NCBI GenBank assembly: GCA_965215475.1
Contig: OZ244061.1
Location: 3,596,001 to 3,660,000, forward strand
Source of the DNA: Bin80 sp965215475
Lineage (GTDB): Bacteria; Bacteroidota; Rhodothermia; Rhodothermales; Bin80
Direction of reading: 5' to 3'
Length of the DNA: 64,000 bases
The translations under genes and the position numbers were made by a program. The notes under the pieces are model-generated. The model made no database searches. It worked only from the letters and a program-made list of their open reading frames with translations, and was not told the origin of the DNA. Shown piece by piece: positions 27,901 through 36,896 of this stretch (positions are counted from its first letter, which is position 1; each line of letters opens with the position of its first letter).

Positions 27901-28138
27901 AAGTGATCCTAAAATCCAATTTTCCAAGAAGATCAAGGAAATTGAACAGCGCCTTGGAGATACAGATGTTTCTCTGCACTCATTCATTGTTTCCAATACG
28001 TCATCTGTAGAGATGCATAAGCTGTGGGGAAAAGAGAAAGAAGAGATGGAGAATTTGAACATTCTCTTCCAGGAAGAGGATAAATACAACTACATCAAAA
28101 AAATGCTTTCTAGGCTGCCAGGAATTACGCAGATCTGA
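24902..28138 (+). CDS. res: Type III-like restriction enzyme subunit (Res): helicase and nuclease
   Basis: ATP-dependent restriction subunit of 1078 residues. Superfamily 2 helicase motifs are clear: Walker A ATGSGKT (about 172-178), motif II DEGH (about 275), motif III SATFG, and motif VI region QIIQLFGRGVRLKG. The C-terminus contains a PD-(D/E)XK nuclease: YPDFILWL at about 972-979 and FVDPKG at about 988-993. It is co-translated with mod, whose product it needs for recognition. The frame is uninterrupted and all motifs are present, so the system looks functional. The last 46 bases of the gene recur at 36838, far downstream. Confidence 0.88.
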   Translation: MPHSGRKTRKKPKVPFPHKLILNQWILSLFYVKNFDEIASRFYRSDREGLDENNVHYFHHDLTEAFPDLVQLPKNLLLEYDNNIFKHTKRLNERRINRQEPPIVWKYFQYLTLLFCEIYLDQYFSNPEALLQELNKQIDIYNRGRLGADKIESFDEAEESWPQLNKLSLWMATGSGKTLLMHVNLLQYLDALHRHRRQRELNRILLLTPNEGLSYQHLKEFTASGIDAKLFDKNEGGLYRDQTVEIIEVTRLKDKMGAKTVAVEAFEGNNLVLVDEGHRGASAGAGGTWMGYRNALCERGFSFEYSATFGQAIKGNPDLINLYSKSILCDYSYRYFYADGYGKDYQILNLDTGTQQNHLELYLVACLLSFFQQQRLYHQQWRDFRPFKIENPLWIFVGGRVTASLSKKDASDIVEILKFLARYVSDRSGSIQRINTVLNKGLITSASKNLFSQRFQYLNALEISPSKIYDETLQSVFNASNGGQLHIENLKGIPGEVSLRVGSENDAFGVINVGDDKKLVKICGEQGFTTGEREFVKSLFHELNEPSSKVNILIGSKKFTEGWNSWRVSTMGLMNVGRGEGAQIIQLFGRGVRLKGYDMSLQRSSSLSERILRPENIGILETLGIFGIHADYMAQFRDFLVEEGLPVNEDRVEFILPVIRNLGKQKLKTIQIKKEINGVPTEFGDAFRKLGPIPTVSPPDSGTEYLQKNRIRLNWYPKIQAMRSEHFIGEDAEASPNITHLQPNQVAFFDYDFLYFELERFRLERGWYNLNLPYSAIKVLLADQSWYYLLIPPEEMEGDSYEKVHFWQEIALALLKKYTERYYTFRKHQWELPHLEYSVLTSDDPNLLGADESSDDDDGYYRIMIDQSKDDIISKLEELKAAIKRGEVKEWSIHGIEAIWFGNHLFQPLLSMDSNVVEITPTPLNKGERQFVEDLRSFCRRTPEFFKNRDLYLLRNLSRGRGVGFFEAGNFYPDFILWLVDKDTQYVMFVDPKGIRYLGPSDPKIQFSKKIKEIEQRLGDTDVSLHSFIVSNTSSVEMHKLWGKEKEEMENLNILFQEEDKYNYIKKMLSRLPGITQI

Positions 28139-28210
28139 TCCAAGATAGTAGACTGGGAGTATGCTAAAGTAAGTGGGGGTTGGCACACTCCCCCGATACT
28201 TGACGAATAG

Positions 28211-28706
28211 GTTCAATGGAAAAGATAGTAAGGCTTCTTTTTTGCACGATTCCACTGTGGAGTTTTGTCATGTACTGGAATAATATTCATTGGGCGACTG
28301 ATCCCTATAGAAGAGCATGGAATTGCTATGGAGTGGGTCTGTTACGATAATTTTGATGGTTGTCATGTATCTGTATTCTCGGATACATAAAAGGATCAAG
28401 AATTTTAGTCCGGCATGGGCTTTGGTAGTAGGCCTTGGAGGGAGTTTATTTCCTATTGGGTTCATATTTCAACATGTAATAGGGTATGATTGGGGGGTAT
28501 ATATGGTTTTTTTGCCTTTTGTTTACCTGTTACTCTATTGCGTTACCTAAGGAATTCAAGCATAAAGTATCGTTTTTCAAGCGTACAAGACTAATCGAGG
28601 AGGAATCCACCCAATCGGATAAATTGTAGTTGTTCCTGACCATACTCAGAGTTTGTTTTGGAAGGCTTGCTAACGGGTTTATTTCGATGAGATATTGAAG
28701 CAACCC
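28211..28706 (+). repeat. Diverged direct repeat R2, after mod-res
   Basis: Second copy of R1 (21041-21546), starting 73 bases after res. Homology covers the gene and its downstream flank (GTTCCTGACCATACTCAGAG and beyond). The remaining stretch to 28844 shows no further gene. Confidence 0.85.
28216..28630 (+). pseudogene. Small membrane protein gene of R2, frameshifted
   Basis: Starts MEKIVRLLFCTIPLWSFVMY, stops after about 44 codons (TAA near 28350); the homologous reading continues in the next frame (LLWSGSVTIILMVVMYLYSR, FSPAWALVVGLGGSLF) and again changes frame near 28540 to end in FKHKVSFFKRTRLIEEE at 28630. At least two frameshifts; both copies of this gene in the window are therefore broken at different places. 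Confidence 0.65.
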
Positions 28707-28844
28707 CAAATAATCCCCCAACAATCGAGGTAGAACCTAACTGTAAACTAACATAGAATTCGGTTAATTTACTCTCAAAAGTGTAAGCTTGCAACACATG
28801 TAAGGGGTTCTGTGTTGGATATTTAGGCCAGGTATTGTCCTATT

Positions 28845-31800
28845 ATGAGCATGTACGAAGTAAAGCGGGATTTTATATCTCAATACGTCATTCTCTGTGC
28901 AGTGATCTTGTTGTGGGTGACTGATAGCGGTGCAACTCAAGTTCAGCAGTGGGATTCATTAAATGCTTTGGAATCGAATTCTGAAGGAGTTTCAGATTTA
29001 GATCAATCCACTACGATCCTTGAAGATCAATCAGTATGCATGAATGGGGGCCAGGGGAGGACTTCGTGGTTGCTATGGTTTTTTTTTGAAAGATGGACCA
29101 GTAAATCTACATATGGATTTCCCCTAAAAGAAGGGCAACCCACAAATTTTAATTTCAAACTTTCACATGCGCCTACTACCGATGTAACGGTTACGATTAC
29201 CGATGAATCAATCGATCCGGCTAAACTTGAATTTTCAAAAAAGACCCTAACATTCACCACGACCAACTGGTGTCAGAGTCAAAATGTGACCATTAAATTT
29301 ATGGATAACGATACGGTAGATGATTATGAAAACAAGCGGGCCAGAGCTAGCTTTTCGTTACAAGGAGAGGGAGTTAGAACAGATGGGTACACCATTGACT
29401 ATGTCGATTTGATAGATGAGGAACGAGAAAAAGCATTTATCAAAGTGAGACCTAATGTTTTGAAAATGAAGGAAGGTGATAAGAAACCATACTATATCAA
29501 ACTGGGAACGCCACCTTCAGGAACCGTAACGATCAAAATTCCAGACATTGAACAGAATCATCACCTAATTCATGATAAAGATGAACTGATTTTTAACAAA
29601 GGCAGTTGGGATACAGAGCAGGAAGTGATGGTCACATCTGCGCGCGACGATAACTGGAATTTCAGCGTAGTAAGTTATCCGTTGACTGCAGAAGGAAGTG
29701 GATATGACGATGTAAAAACGAATGTCATCATTGATATTAAAGATATTGATAAACCATTAACTGCAAATATTAGAGGTCTACCGAAGAAGATCAATACGAA
29801 AGATGTGCTAACGGCTCAATTCAATTTCGCCAGAGATGTAACGGGATTTAAGAAAGATGACATTATCGTCACTGGAGGCACTAAAGGTGCAACTTTGTCA
29901 GGAAGTGGGGATAGTTATACGCTCCCCATAACGCCTAACGGGAGTGAAAATGTGGTCGTGGCCATTTCAAAGAATGCTGCAACCGATGGTGTAGTGAATG
30001 GCCCCGCCAAGCGAGTCACGAAAACCGCCGTCTGGGACGCGAACGCGCCAACGATAACGATTTCTGGGATTCCTAGCAAGATCAACTCCACCAATAATTT
30101 GACAGCTACCTTCAGGTTCAATGTGCCGGTGACAGGCTTTCATACAGATGATATTATAGTTGGTGGCGGAACAAAGAGAACCTTCGAAGAGGTCAGCTCA
30201 ACCGTTTATACTCTTGTAATTACCCCCAAAGGAAATGCTGATGTCGTCGTCACCGTTAAGAGGAATGCAGTTTCGGATGGGATCAATCTGGGGGCAAAGG
30301 TACCTGTTGAGGTAATGGCGATCTGGGATGCGATGGCACCAACCCTTGACATCACTGGACTCCCAGGTAAGATCAATACTACTGCGGATCTCAAAGCCAC
30401 CTTCACATTCAGTGAATCGGTAACGGGCTTTGAGTCTAATGACATCACCGTTGATGGAGGCACCAAGAAGGACTTTGATGGCAGCGGAGAGAGTTATACG
30501 CTCGTCATCACCCCTATCCGTGGCCAAGACATCAAAGTGACCGTCAAGGCCAATGCGGCCACGGATGGTCTCAACGAAGGCCCCCCCAAGGATGTATACA
30601 CGTTCGTTACTTGGCATGAGCGACCTAATGTAATCATTACTGGAATTCCCGAATCCATCAACTCTACAGATCCGCTCACGGCCAACTTCAAATTCGGTGA
30701 AGATGTTATGGGATTTGATTCAGATGATGTGATCGTGGATGAAGATGAAGGAACAAAGGGTACATTTACACAGGTCAGTCCCTCCGAGTATACGTTGGTT
30801 GTCACCCCAAAGGAGGGCAAGAATCTTCATGTAACAGTTCCTGATGGCGTGGCTAGTGATAAGGATGGCAATACTGGTCCGGTTGGCTCGGTCACGGCCA
30901 TGGCATCTTGGAATGCTGATCCGGATGTGGTCATTTCAGGGCTTCCAGAGAAGATCTACTCGACTGAGCCACGCACCGTGAGGTTTACCTTTACCGAGGA
31001 TGTCACTGGTTTTACAACCGAAGATATCACCGTAGCTGAGGGCACGAAGGAAGCATTTGAGGGCAGTGGTTCAATATACAGGCTCATCGTTACGCCCATT
31101 AACGGGAAAAATCTCACGGTGACCGTCAAGGCCAATGCCGCGACCGATGGATTGAATACTGGGCCGCCCAAAGATGTTACGAAAACTGCAATTTGGGATG
31201 ACCCACCTGATGTAGAGATTACTGGAATTCCTGAAATCATCAATTCTACGGACCCGCTCACGGCCACCTTTACCTTCACCGAAGATGTTACGGGCTTTGG
31301 GACAGGTGATCTTTACTATAGTGGACTGACAAAGGGCACCTTTACAGAGGTCAGTTCGTCCGAATATACGCTGGTTGTTACCCCAAAGGATGGTGAGGAT
31401 CTTCTTGTGGAGGTTCCTGCTCATGTGGCTACGGATACTGATGGTATTCAGACGGGGCCGATCCAATCGAGGGCTGCTGGGGCGATCTGGGATGCGACGG
31501 CACCTGATGTCATGATCACTGGACTCCCTGACAAGATCAATTCTACCTCGGATCTCACGGCCACCTTTACCTTCACCGAAGAGGTGACAGGCTTTGAGGC
31601 TGATGATGTCACGGTCAGCGAGGGCACCAAAGGGGCATTTGATGACAGTGGAATGAGTTATACGCTGGTTCTCACCCCCGAGAGTGGCAAAGATCTGACA
31701 GTGACCGTGGCAGCCGATGCAGCCACCGATGGCTTGAATATGGGTCCAACGGATGCCGTCAGTGTCACCGTAACTTGGGATGATAATGCTCCGAATGTGA

Positions 31801-34800
31801 TCATTTCGGGGCTTCCTGACAAGATCAATTCTACCTCGGATCTCACGGCCACCTTTACCTTCAATGAAGAGGTGACAGGTTTTGAGGCTGATGATGTCAC
31901 GGTCAACGGGGGCACCAAAGGAGCATTTGCGGGCATTGGCACGAACTACACGCTAGTTCTCACCCCCACGAATGGTGAAGATCTGACGGTGATCGTGGCA
32001 GCCGATGCAGCCACCGATGAGCTCAACACGGGCCCGACCAGTCCGGTCAGCCATACGGTAATCTGGGATGCGACGGCACCTGATGTCACGATCACTGGAC
32101 TCCCTGACAAGATCAACTCTACCGAGCCACTCACGGCGACCTTTACCTTTTCCGAGGAGGTCACTGGCTTTATTGTAGACGATGTAATGGTATCTGGGGC
32201 AACCAAGGGTGCATCATGGTCTGCCCATACCGAAACCGTATACACGCTATCCGTGACTCCATCGGGTGATCAGGATGTTATGGTCACTGTGCCACCCAAT
32301 GTAGCGACCGACGGGACCAATACTGGGCCTACCACAGCGGTCAGTGCGACCGCGATCTGGGATAACAGTGTGCCGACGGTGACGATTACTGGGCTTCCAC
32401 AAAGAATCACCACAGTGGCCCCATTGACGGTCACCTTCATCTTTTCTGAGGAGGTAACAGGGTTTGTGGCAGAAGACATAGAGGTCACCGCTGCCACCAA
32501 GGGTAGTTTCACGGGTACACAGAAGAGGTATACCCTGGTTGTGACCCCGACGGGCATTTCGGATGTGGTGGTCACGGTGAACGCCGACGTAGTTACCGAT
32601 GGACTCAATACCGGGCCACCTAATAAGGTCACCGCCAAAGCCATCTGGGACCCTGAGCGCATCGTGACCCTGACTGCATCCTCGAATCAAGTTCAAGAAG
32701 GACAATCCGTGCGGGTGAATGTAAATCTGACTGGTGCTCCTTTTGCCTCAAACATCCCCATTCTTTTGAGGTATCCTCGTCTGTTGGCGGGCGCGGCGAC
32801 CGAGCCCGCTGACTATACGCAGCTACGAAGTATCACAATTGAAGCGGGTAAAAACATTGGGTCTGGAATCATCGCGACCCGTGATGATGATGTGTATGAA
32901 GGTGATGAACCATTTGAGGTTGCATTCGGAGATTTGCCCGATGGTTTAACGCGGGGTGATCCCGATTCTCAAACCATTACGATTCAAGAGAATGATACGC
33001 CGCCTCCAGTGGAAACGACCCTTGAAGTGGACAAAATGATCGTTTCTGAGGGAGATCAAATCAGGGTCACCGCCAAGATTGCAGGGGCATTAACGTATCC
33101 TGTTGAGGTTCCGTTAAACTATCGTGATGAATCCGCTGAGTTGGAATCGGATTACATGCCGGTCAGCACGATTTTAACGATTCCTGCGAAAGAGACGAGT
33201 GCCCAAGGAATTATCTCCATTCTTAGCGATGAGGTTGTTGAAGATGAGGAGACCTTTATCGTTTCCCTTGGACGGTTGAACCCCTCAGATCTGCAATCTG
33301 GCGATCCCTCCTTTCAGCAAATTACCATTGAAGACCGAACCATTAAGCCGACTGCAACCCTCTCAGCAGAGGACGTATCTGAGGGGGAAGAGGTGACGGT
33401 CACGGTCACCCTGTCCAGATCAATGTTACGCGCGGTAACGATCCCATTGACCTTGATCCAGGGGACCGCTACGGCCTCAGAGGATTATCAAATCCCTCGT
33501 TCACTCAGTGTGACGATTGCTGCAGGAGAGACGAAAGCTAATCTTGGGATCTCTACGCTTGAGGATCAACGCATTGAAGAGGCGGAAACCTTTACGATTG
33601 CATTTGGAGATCTACCATCCACAGTTCAGGGAAGCAATGCAATCGTTGTAACCATTATAGAGGATACCAAGCCCGAGCTCCTCACGGTTTCGTCCATTGC
33701 CATTGTGGAAGGAGGATCCAACACCCTTCAAGTCTCGTTGTCGGCCACTCCTTTGGCACCTGTGACAGTAACCATGCGTGGATTTAGTGCCCCCCTGAAT
33801 GTCCCATCTCCACCAAGATTGATCTTTACGCCTCAAGACTGGGATCAGCCACAAGATGTAGAGCTTACCGCTGATATGGATCCGAATATCACCAACGAAG
33901 AGAGAACGCTCATCTTGACGGCGAATGGGGGTGGGTACGTGGTCATTACAAAACAGCTACTTATCACCATTACCGATAAGGACGTGGCGCAGCTTGTGGT
34001 TCAGAGTTTTTTGAATGTGCCTGAGGGGGGAACGTCCATGTTGAATATTTCTTTGGCCTCGGCTCCCGTGTCTCTGACCACGGTGACACTGGAAGGGAAT
34101 CAGCATTCAACGCTCACCATAGCTCCGCCGCCGCTGACCTTTTCAACAACGGACTGGAATCAATCTAAAATGTTGACCTTCCAAGCCGCGGAGGATGATA
34201 ATTTCGTATCTGAATCTCAGGCATTGACCATTCGGGCGATGGGGTACACCGATCAGGATGTGACGAGCTCTTTGCGGGTGACCATGGAGGATAACGACCA
34301 ACCAGAGTTGAAGGTGACCGCGACCACTTTATCGATTCAGGAGGGGGGAACTGGTGAATTTCAGGTGGTCTTGAATGGGGAGCCATCCAGCGATGTGGTT
34401 CTTTCGTTTTCTGGATATACGGGACTCCGTCCAGTCCAATCTCTAACGTTCACACCGGCAGATTGGGGGACGCAAAAAACAGTGATCCTTGAGGCCATGG
34501 AAGATGAGGACGATTTTGAAGATGAGGCTTTTGATTTGACACTCATGGCGAACGGGGGTGAATTTAACGGCCTTTCCGAGAAGGTCTCCATTACGATTGA
34601 GGACGATGACGTGCCTCTTCAGGCTGTGATTTTATCAATTAACGATAAACGTGTGAGGGAAGATGAGAAAAAAATTCAGTTGGAAGTGGAACTGAGCCGC
34701 GCTACAGACGAGGTTGTGACGGTTCAATATGAAAGCTCGGATCTAACGGCTGAAGCGGGGGCCGACTATACGGCATCCAGAGGGTTTGTGATTTTTGATC

Positions 34801-36584
34801 CGCAGACAACCCGCGGCGTGATTCAGTTTGATATTCATGACGATGAAAATCCCGAAGGAGAAGAAACTTTTGAAGTAACCCTGTCAAATCCGAAAAATGC
34901 CATTCTTGGTCGGGCAATCGCGACGGCCACGATCTTAGATCCGAATTCTGTGTCTATAGTGCGTATTGAGGATGCGGTGACCGAAGGCGATGCGATGCAT
35001 TTTGCGGTCCATATCTTTCCTCCGAGTTCAACACCCATCACGGTTCACTATCAGACCGAGGACGGTACGGCCAAAGCAGGAGAAGACTATCAAGCGACGT
35101 CAGGTATCTTAGAGATTACGCCGGCCGAGGAAACCATGATGATCCAAGTTCCACTGCTGGTACATGAGGTAACTGCGAACCCTGAAACCTTTACGATGCG
35201 TTTGGACACATCCGAGCCCATTGAGTTGGAAAAAGCCGTCGCCACCGCCATCATCACCGAGGACGTACTACCCGCCGTAGATACCTCAGAAATCATGAAC
35301 GCGTATACGGCTAGATTTATACGTACTGCGGCCTCTGAGATTGTGGAGGGGGTGGGGCATCGGCTAAAAAATCAATCTTCGACCTGTTCGGCGGCCTCTC
35401 GCCATGAAACGGCGCGTTTATGGCATTCGGCGTGGACTCCGCCACTGAGCGAGTTGCTCAGTGGTTGCCATATGACCTCCACCCACGGATCGGTACAGGT
35501 ATGGGGGCGTGGGGCGTATCGGAGATTTCATGGTCAAGAGGAGGGCAATGGACTACAGGTAGAGGCGAATGTGTCCACAGCGATGGCTGGAGGGGATTAT
35601 CGTTGGAGATCGGGTTGGTTGACGGGCGTGCTGGTTTCGCATAGTCGGAGCGATGGAGCCTATCAGTTCTATGATGTCCGAGATGAGATTGATGCGTCCA
35701 TGACGGGAATCTATCCCTATCTGTCTTATCAAACGAAGACATGGGGCATTTGGGGAACTGGCGGGATCAGCCGTGGACGGACAGAAATAATGTTTCGGAT
35801 TGACCCAACCTTGGGTGACATTGGGATCCCCTTTGGACAGACAACAATAAGGAACGTACAACACTTAGAGCGTTCTTGGCTTGCAGGCTTTGGCGCGATC
35901 GGAGTTCAGGGGGTAATGGCCAGGGTGAATGCACTACGTCTAAGATATTATGGAGATGTGATGATCATCTCTACAGAGTTGGATGATCAGAGGGTGGGGG
36001 TCGTTCGGATTCGCGCGGGCATGGAGGCGAGTGCGCCATTGACTACTGGACTCCATCCGTATGTAGAGGCAGGGGTTCGTCAGGATGCAGGAAGTGCTGA
36101 AAATGGGGTTGGGATTGAGCTTGGAGCAGGGATGCGAGTGGCGATCCCTGCATTGCGATTGAGGGGAGATCTCCGCACACAGAGTTTGATGGTACATAGT
36201 GCCGAAGGGTTTACCGAGTGGGGGATATCAGGATCACTAGAGTTCGGGAATCAGCACAAAGGATTCGGGTTGAGAGTCACTCCGTCTTTGGGGCCAAGTC
36301 ATCGCCGAGGGATCTATACGCAGCAGACTATCCGAGATGCCACTGCGACACAGGATGGCATCTATCGCACCGAAATGGAATTCGGATATGGCATCCCCTT
36401 TCAAGAAACGGTGATTCGCTCCGTCATGGGAGTGATGTCGTTTGACCGAGGGAAGATCTATCGCCTTGGAGGAGAATTGCGATCGTGGGGGTCATTCTCG
36501 GTTTCTGCATTTGGAATGGTCCATACGCATCAGAACGCTTCAAGAAATCTTGGCATAAATTTACAAGCAGCCCTCGACGATTAA
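28845..36584 (+). CDS. Giant surface protein: 10 bacterial Ig-like repeats, about 8 Calx-beta domains, C-terminal autotransporter-like beta-barrel
   Basis: 2579 residues, predicted exported and anchored in the outer membrane. The N-terminus has a signal-like helix (about residues 13-30). Two degenerate Calx-beta-like domains follow (about 110-300), then ten Ig-like repeats of about 97 residues (about 304-1270), each with a version of ITGLPDKINSTSDLTATFTF and TDGLNTGP. About eight Calx-beta domains (about 1270-2145, EGDEPFEV, DDENPEGEETFEV) suggest calcium-stabilised rods. The last 390 residues (about 2190-2579) are rich in alternating glycine/aromatic strands (VQVWGRGAYRRFHG, WLAGFGAIGVQG, PYVEAGVRQDAG) typical of an autotransporter beta-barrel, although the final residues (LQAALDD) lack the usual aromatic end. 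Unlike the fibronectin protein it has no T9SS domain. Single gene; a T9 tract lies near its start. Confidence 0.85.
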   Translation: MSMYEVKRDFISQYVILCAVILLWVTDSGATQVQQWDSLNALESNSEGVSDLDQSTTILEDQSVCMNGGQGRTSWLLWFFFERWTSKSTYGFPLKEGQPTNFNFKLSHAPTTDVTVTITDESIDPAKLEFSKKTLTFTTTNWCQSQNVTIKFMDNDTVDDYENKRARASFSLQGEGVRTDGYTIDYVDLIDEEREKAFIKVRPNVLKMKEGDKKPYYIKLGTPPSGTVTIKIPDIEQNHHLIHDKDELIFNKGSWDTEQEVMVTSARDDNWNFSVVSYPLTAEGSGYDDVKTNVIIDIKDIDKPLTANIRGLPKKINTKDVLTAQFNFARDVTGFKKDDIIVTGGTKGATLSGSGDSYTLPITPNGSENVVVAISKNAATDGVVNGPAKRVTKTAVWDANAPTITISGIPSKINSTNNLTATFRFNVPVTGFHTDDIIVGGGTKRTFEEVSSTVYTLVITPKGNADVVVTVKRNAVSDGINLGAKVPVEVMAIWDAMAPTLDITGLPGKINTTADLKATFTFSESVTGFESNDITVDGGTKKDFDGSGESYTLVITPIRGQDIKVTVKANAATDGLNEGPPKDVYTFVTWHERPNVIITGIPESINSTDPLTANFKFGEDVMGFDSDDVIVDEDEGTKGTFTQVSPSEYTLVVTPKEGKNLHVTVPDGVASDKDGNTGPVGSVTAMASWNADPDVVISGLPEKIYSTEPRTVRFTFTEDVTGFTTEDITVAEGTKEAFEGSGSIYRLIVTPINGKNLTVTVKANAATDGLNTGPPKDVTKTAIWDDPPDVEITGIPEIINSTDPLTATFTFTEDVTGFGTGDLYYSGLTKGTFTEVSSSEYTLVVTPKDGEDLLVEVPAHVATDTDGIQTGPIQSRAAGAIWDATAPDVMITGLPDKINSTSDLTATFTFTEEVTGFEADDVTVSEGTKGAFDDSGMSYTLVLTPESGKDLTVTVAADAATDGLNMGPTDAVSVTVTWDDNAPNVIISGLPDKINSTSDLTATFTFNEEVTGFEADDVTVNGGTKGAFAGIGTNYTLVLTPTNGEDLTVIVAADAATDELNTGPTSPVSHTVIWDATAPDVTITGLPDKINSTEPLTATFTFSEEVTGFIVDDVMVSGATKGASWSAHTETVYTLSVTPSGDQDVMVTVPPNVATDGTNTGPTTAVSATAIWDNSVPTVTITGLPQRITTVAPLTVTFIFSEEVTGFVAEDIEVTAATKGSFTGTQKRYTLVVTPTGISDVVVTVNADVVTDGLNTGPPNKVTAKAIWDPERIVTLTASSNQVQEGQSVRVNVNLTGAPFASNIPILLRYPRLLAGAATEPADYTQLRSITIEAGKNIGSGIIATRDDDVYEGDEPFEVAFGDLPDGLTRGDPDSQTITIQENDTPPPVETTLEVDKMIVSEGDQIRVTAKIAGALTYPVEVPLNYRDESAELESDYMPVSTILTIPAKETSAQGIISILSDEVVEDEETFIVSLGRLNPSDLQSGDPSFQQITIEDRTIKPTATLSAEDVSEGEEVTVTVTLSRSMLRAVTIPLTLIQGTATASEDYQIPRSLSVTIAAGETKANLGISTLEDQRIEEAETFTIAFGDLPSTVQGSNAIVVTIIEDTKPELLTVSSIAIVEGGSNTLQVSLSATPLAPVTVTMRGFSAPLNVPSPPRLIFTPQDWDQPQDVELTADMDPNITNEERTLILTANGGGYVVITKQLLITITDKDVAQLVVQSFLNVPEGGTSMLNISLASAPVSLTTVTLEGNQHSTLTIAPPPLTFSTTDWNQSKMLTFQAAEDDNFVSESQALTIRAMGYTDQDVTSSLRVTMEDNDQPELKVTATTLSIQEGGTGEFQVVLNGEPSSDVVLSFSGYTGLRPVQSLTFTPADWGTQKTVILEAMEDEDDFEDEAFDLTLMANGGEFNGLSEKVSITIEDDDVPLQAVILSINDKRVREDEKKIQLEVELSRATDEVVTVQYESSDLTAEAGADYTASRGFVIFDPQTTRGVIQFDIHDDENPEGEETFEVTLSNPKNAILGRAIATATILDPNSVSIVRIEDAVTEGDAMHFAVHIFPPSSTPITVHYQTEDGTAKAGEDYQATSGILEITPAEETMMIQVPLLVHEVTANPETFTMRLDTSEPIELEKAVATAIITEDVLPAVDTSEIMNAYTARFIRTAASEIVEGVGHRLKNQSSTCSAASRHETARLWHSAWTPPLSELLSGCHMTSTHGSVQVWGRGAYRRFHGQEEGNGLQVEANVSTAMAGGDYRWRSGWLTGVLVSHSRSDGAYQFYDVRDEIDASMTGIYPYLSYQTKTWGIWGTGGISRGRTEIMFRIDPTLGDIGIPFGQTTIRNVQHLERSWLAGFGAIGVQGVMARVNALRLRYYGDVMIISTELDDQRVGVVRIRAGMEASAPLTTGLHPYVEAGVRQDAGSAENGVGIELGAGMRVAIPALRLRGDLRTQSLMVHSAEGFTEWGISGSLEFGNQHKGFGLRVTPSLGPSHRRGIYTQQTIRDATATQDGIYRTEMEFGYGIPFQETVIRSVMGVMSFDRGKIYRLGGELRSWGSFSVSAFGMVHTHQNASRNLGINLQAALDD
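29079..29087 (+). repeat. Nine-base T homopolymer early in the giant surface-protein gene
   Basis: Encodes three phenylalanines at residues 79-81 (WFFFERW). Slippage would end translation early; shorter than the C12 tract in the other surface-protein gene. Confidence 0.85.
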
Positions 36585-36837
36585 AAAATCAAAGGTTAAG
36601 TGCAGGAGGTAACTGATAGCCGTAGTAAAAACGGATCTATATGATGACTGAATGCACATGCTCTTGTCCCAGTAAGCCGATCATACTTGCAAAAATCGCA
36701 TAGATCCGCCGCAGGAAAAATCTTTGTTTCACCTCTGAGACTGTGGACACGGGGAATAAGCGTCGGGGTGGTCATTTACGTTCAGATGATTTATTTGGTG
36801 CGGAGGTGTTCAGCGACAAAACTTTTTGAGGTCAGCG

Positions 36838-36886
36838 ACATCAAAAAAATGCTTTCTAGGCTGCCAGGGATTACGCAAATCTGATC
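36838..36886 (+). repeat. res: Copy of the last 46 bases of the res gene
   Basis: The 49 bases match 28092-28140 with two differences and include the res stop codon (encoding KKMLSRLPGITQI then TGA). No other res sequence is present before it. The rest of the 36585-36896 interval holds no gene; a pair of inverted GGATCTAT/ATAGATCC sites lies at about 36635 and 36702. Confidence 0.85.
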
Positions 36887-36896
36887 TAATGAGGAT

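Noticed and set aside
36687..36884. 65-codon frame ending in the res-like tail
   Set aside because: Only the last 13 or so codons match res; the upstream part has no coding character, so it is treated as a repeat scar, not a gene.
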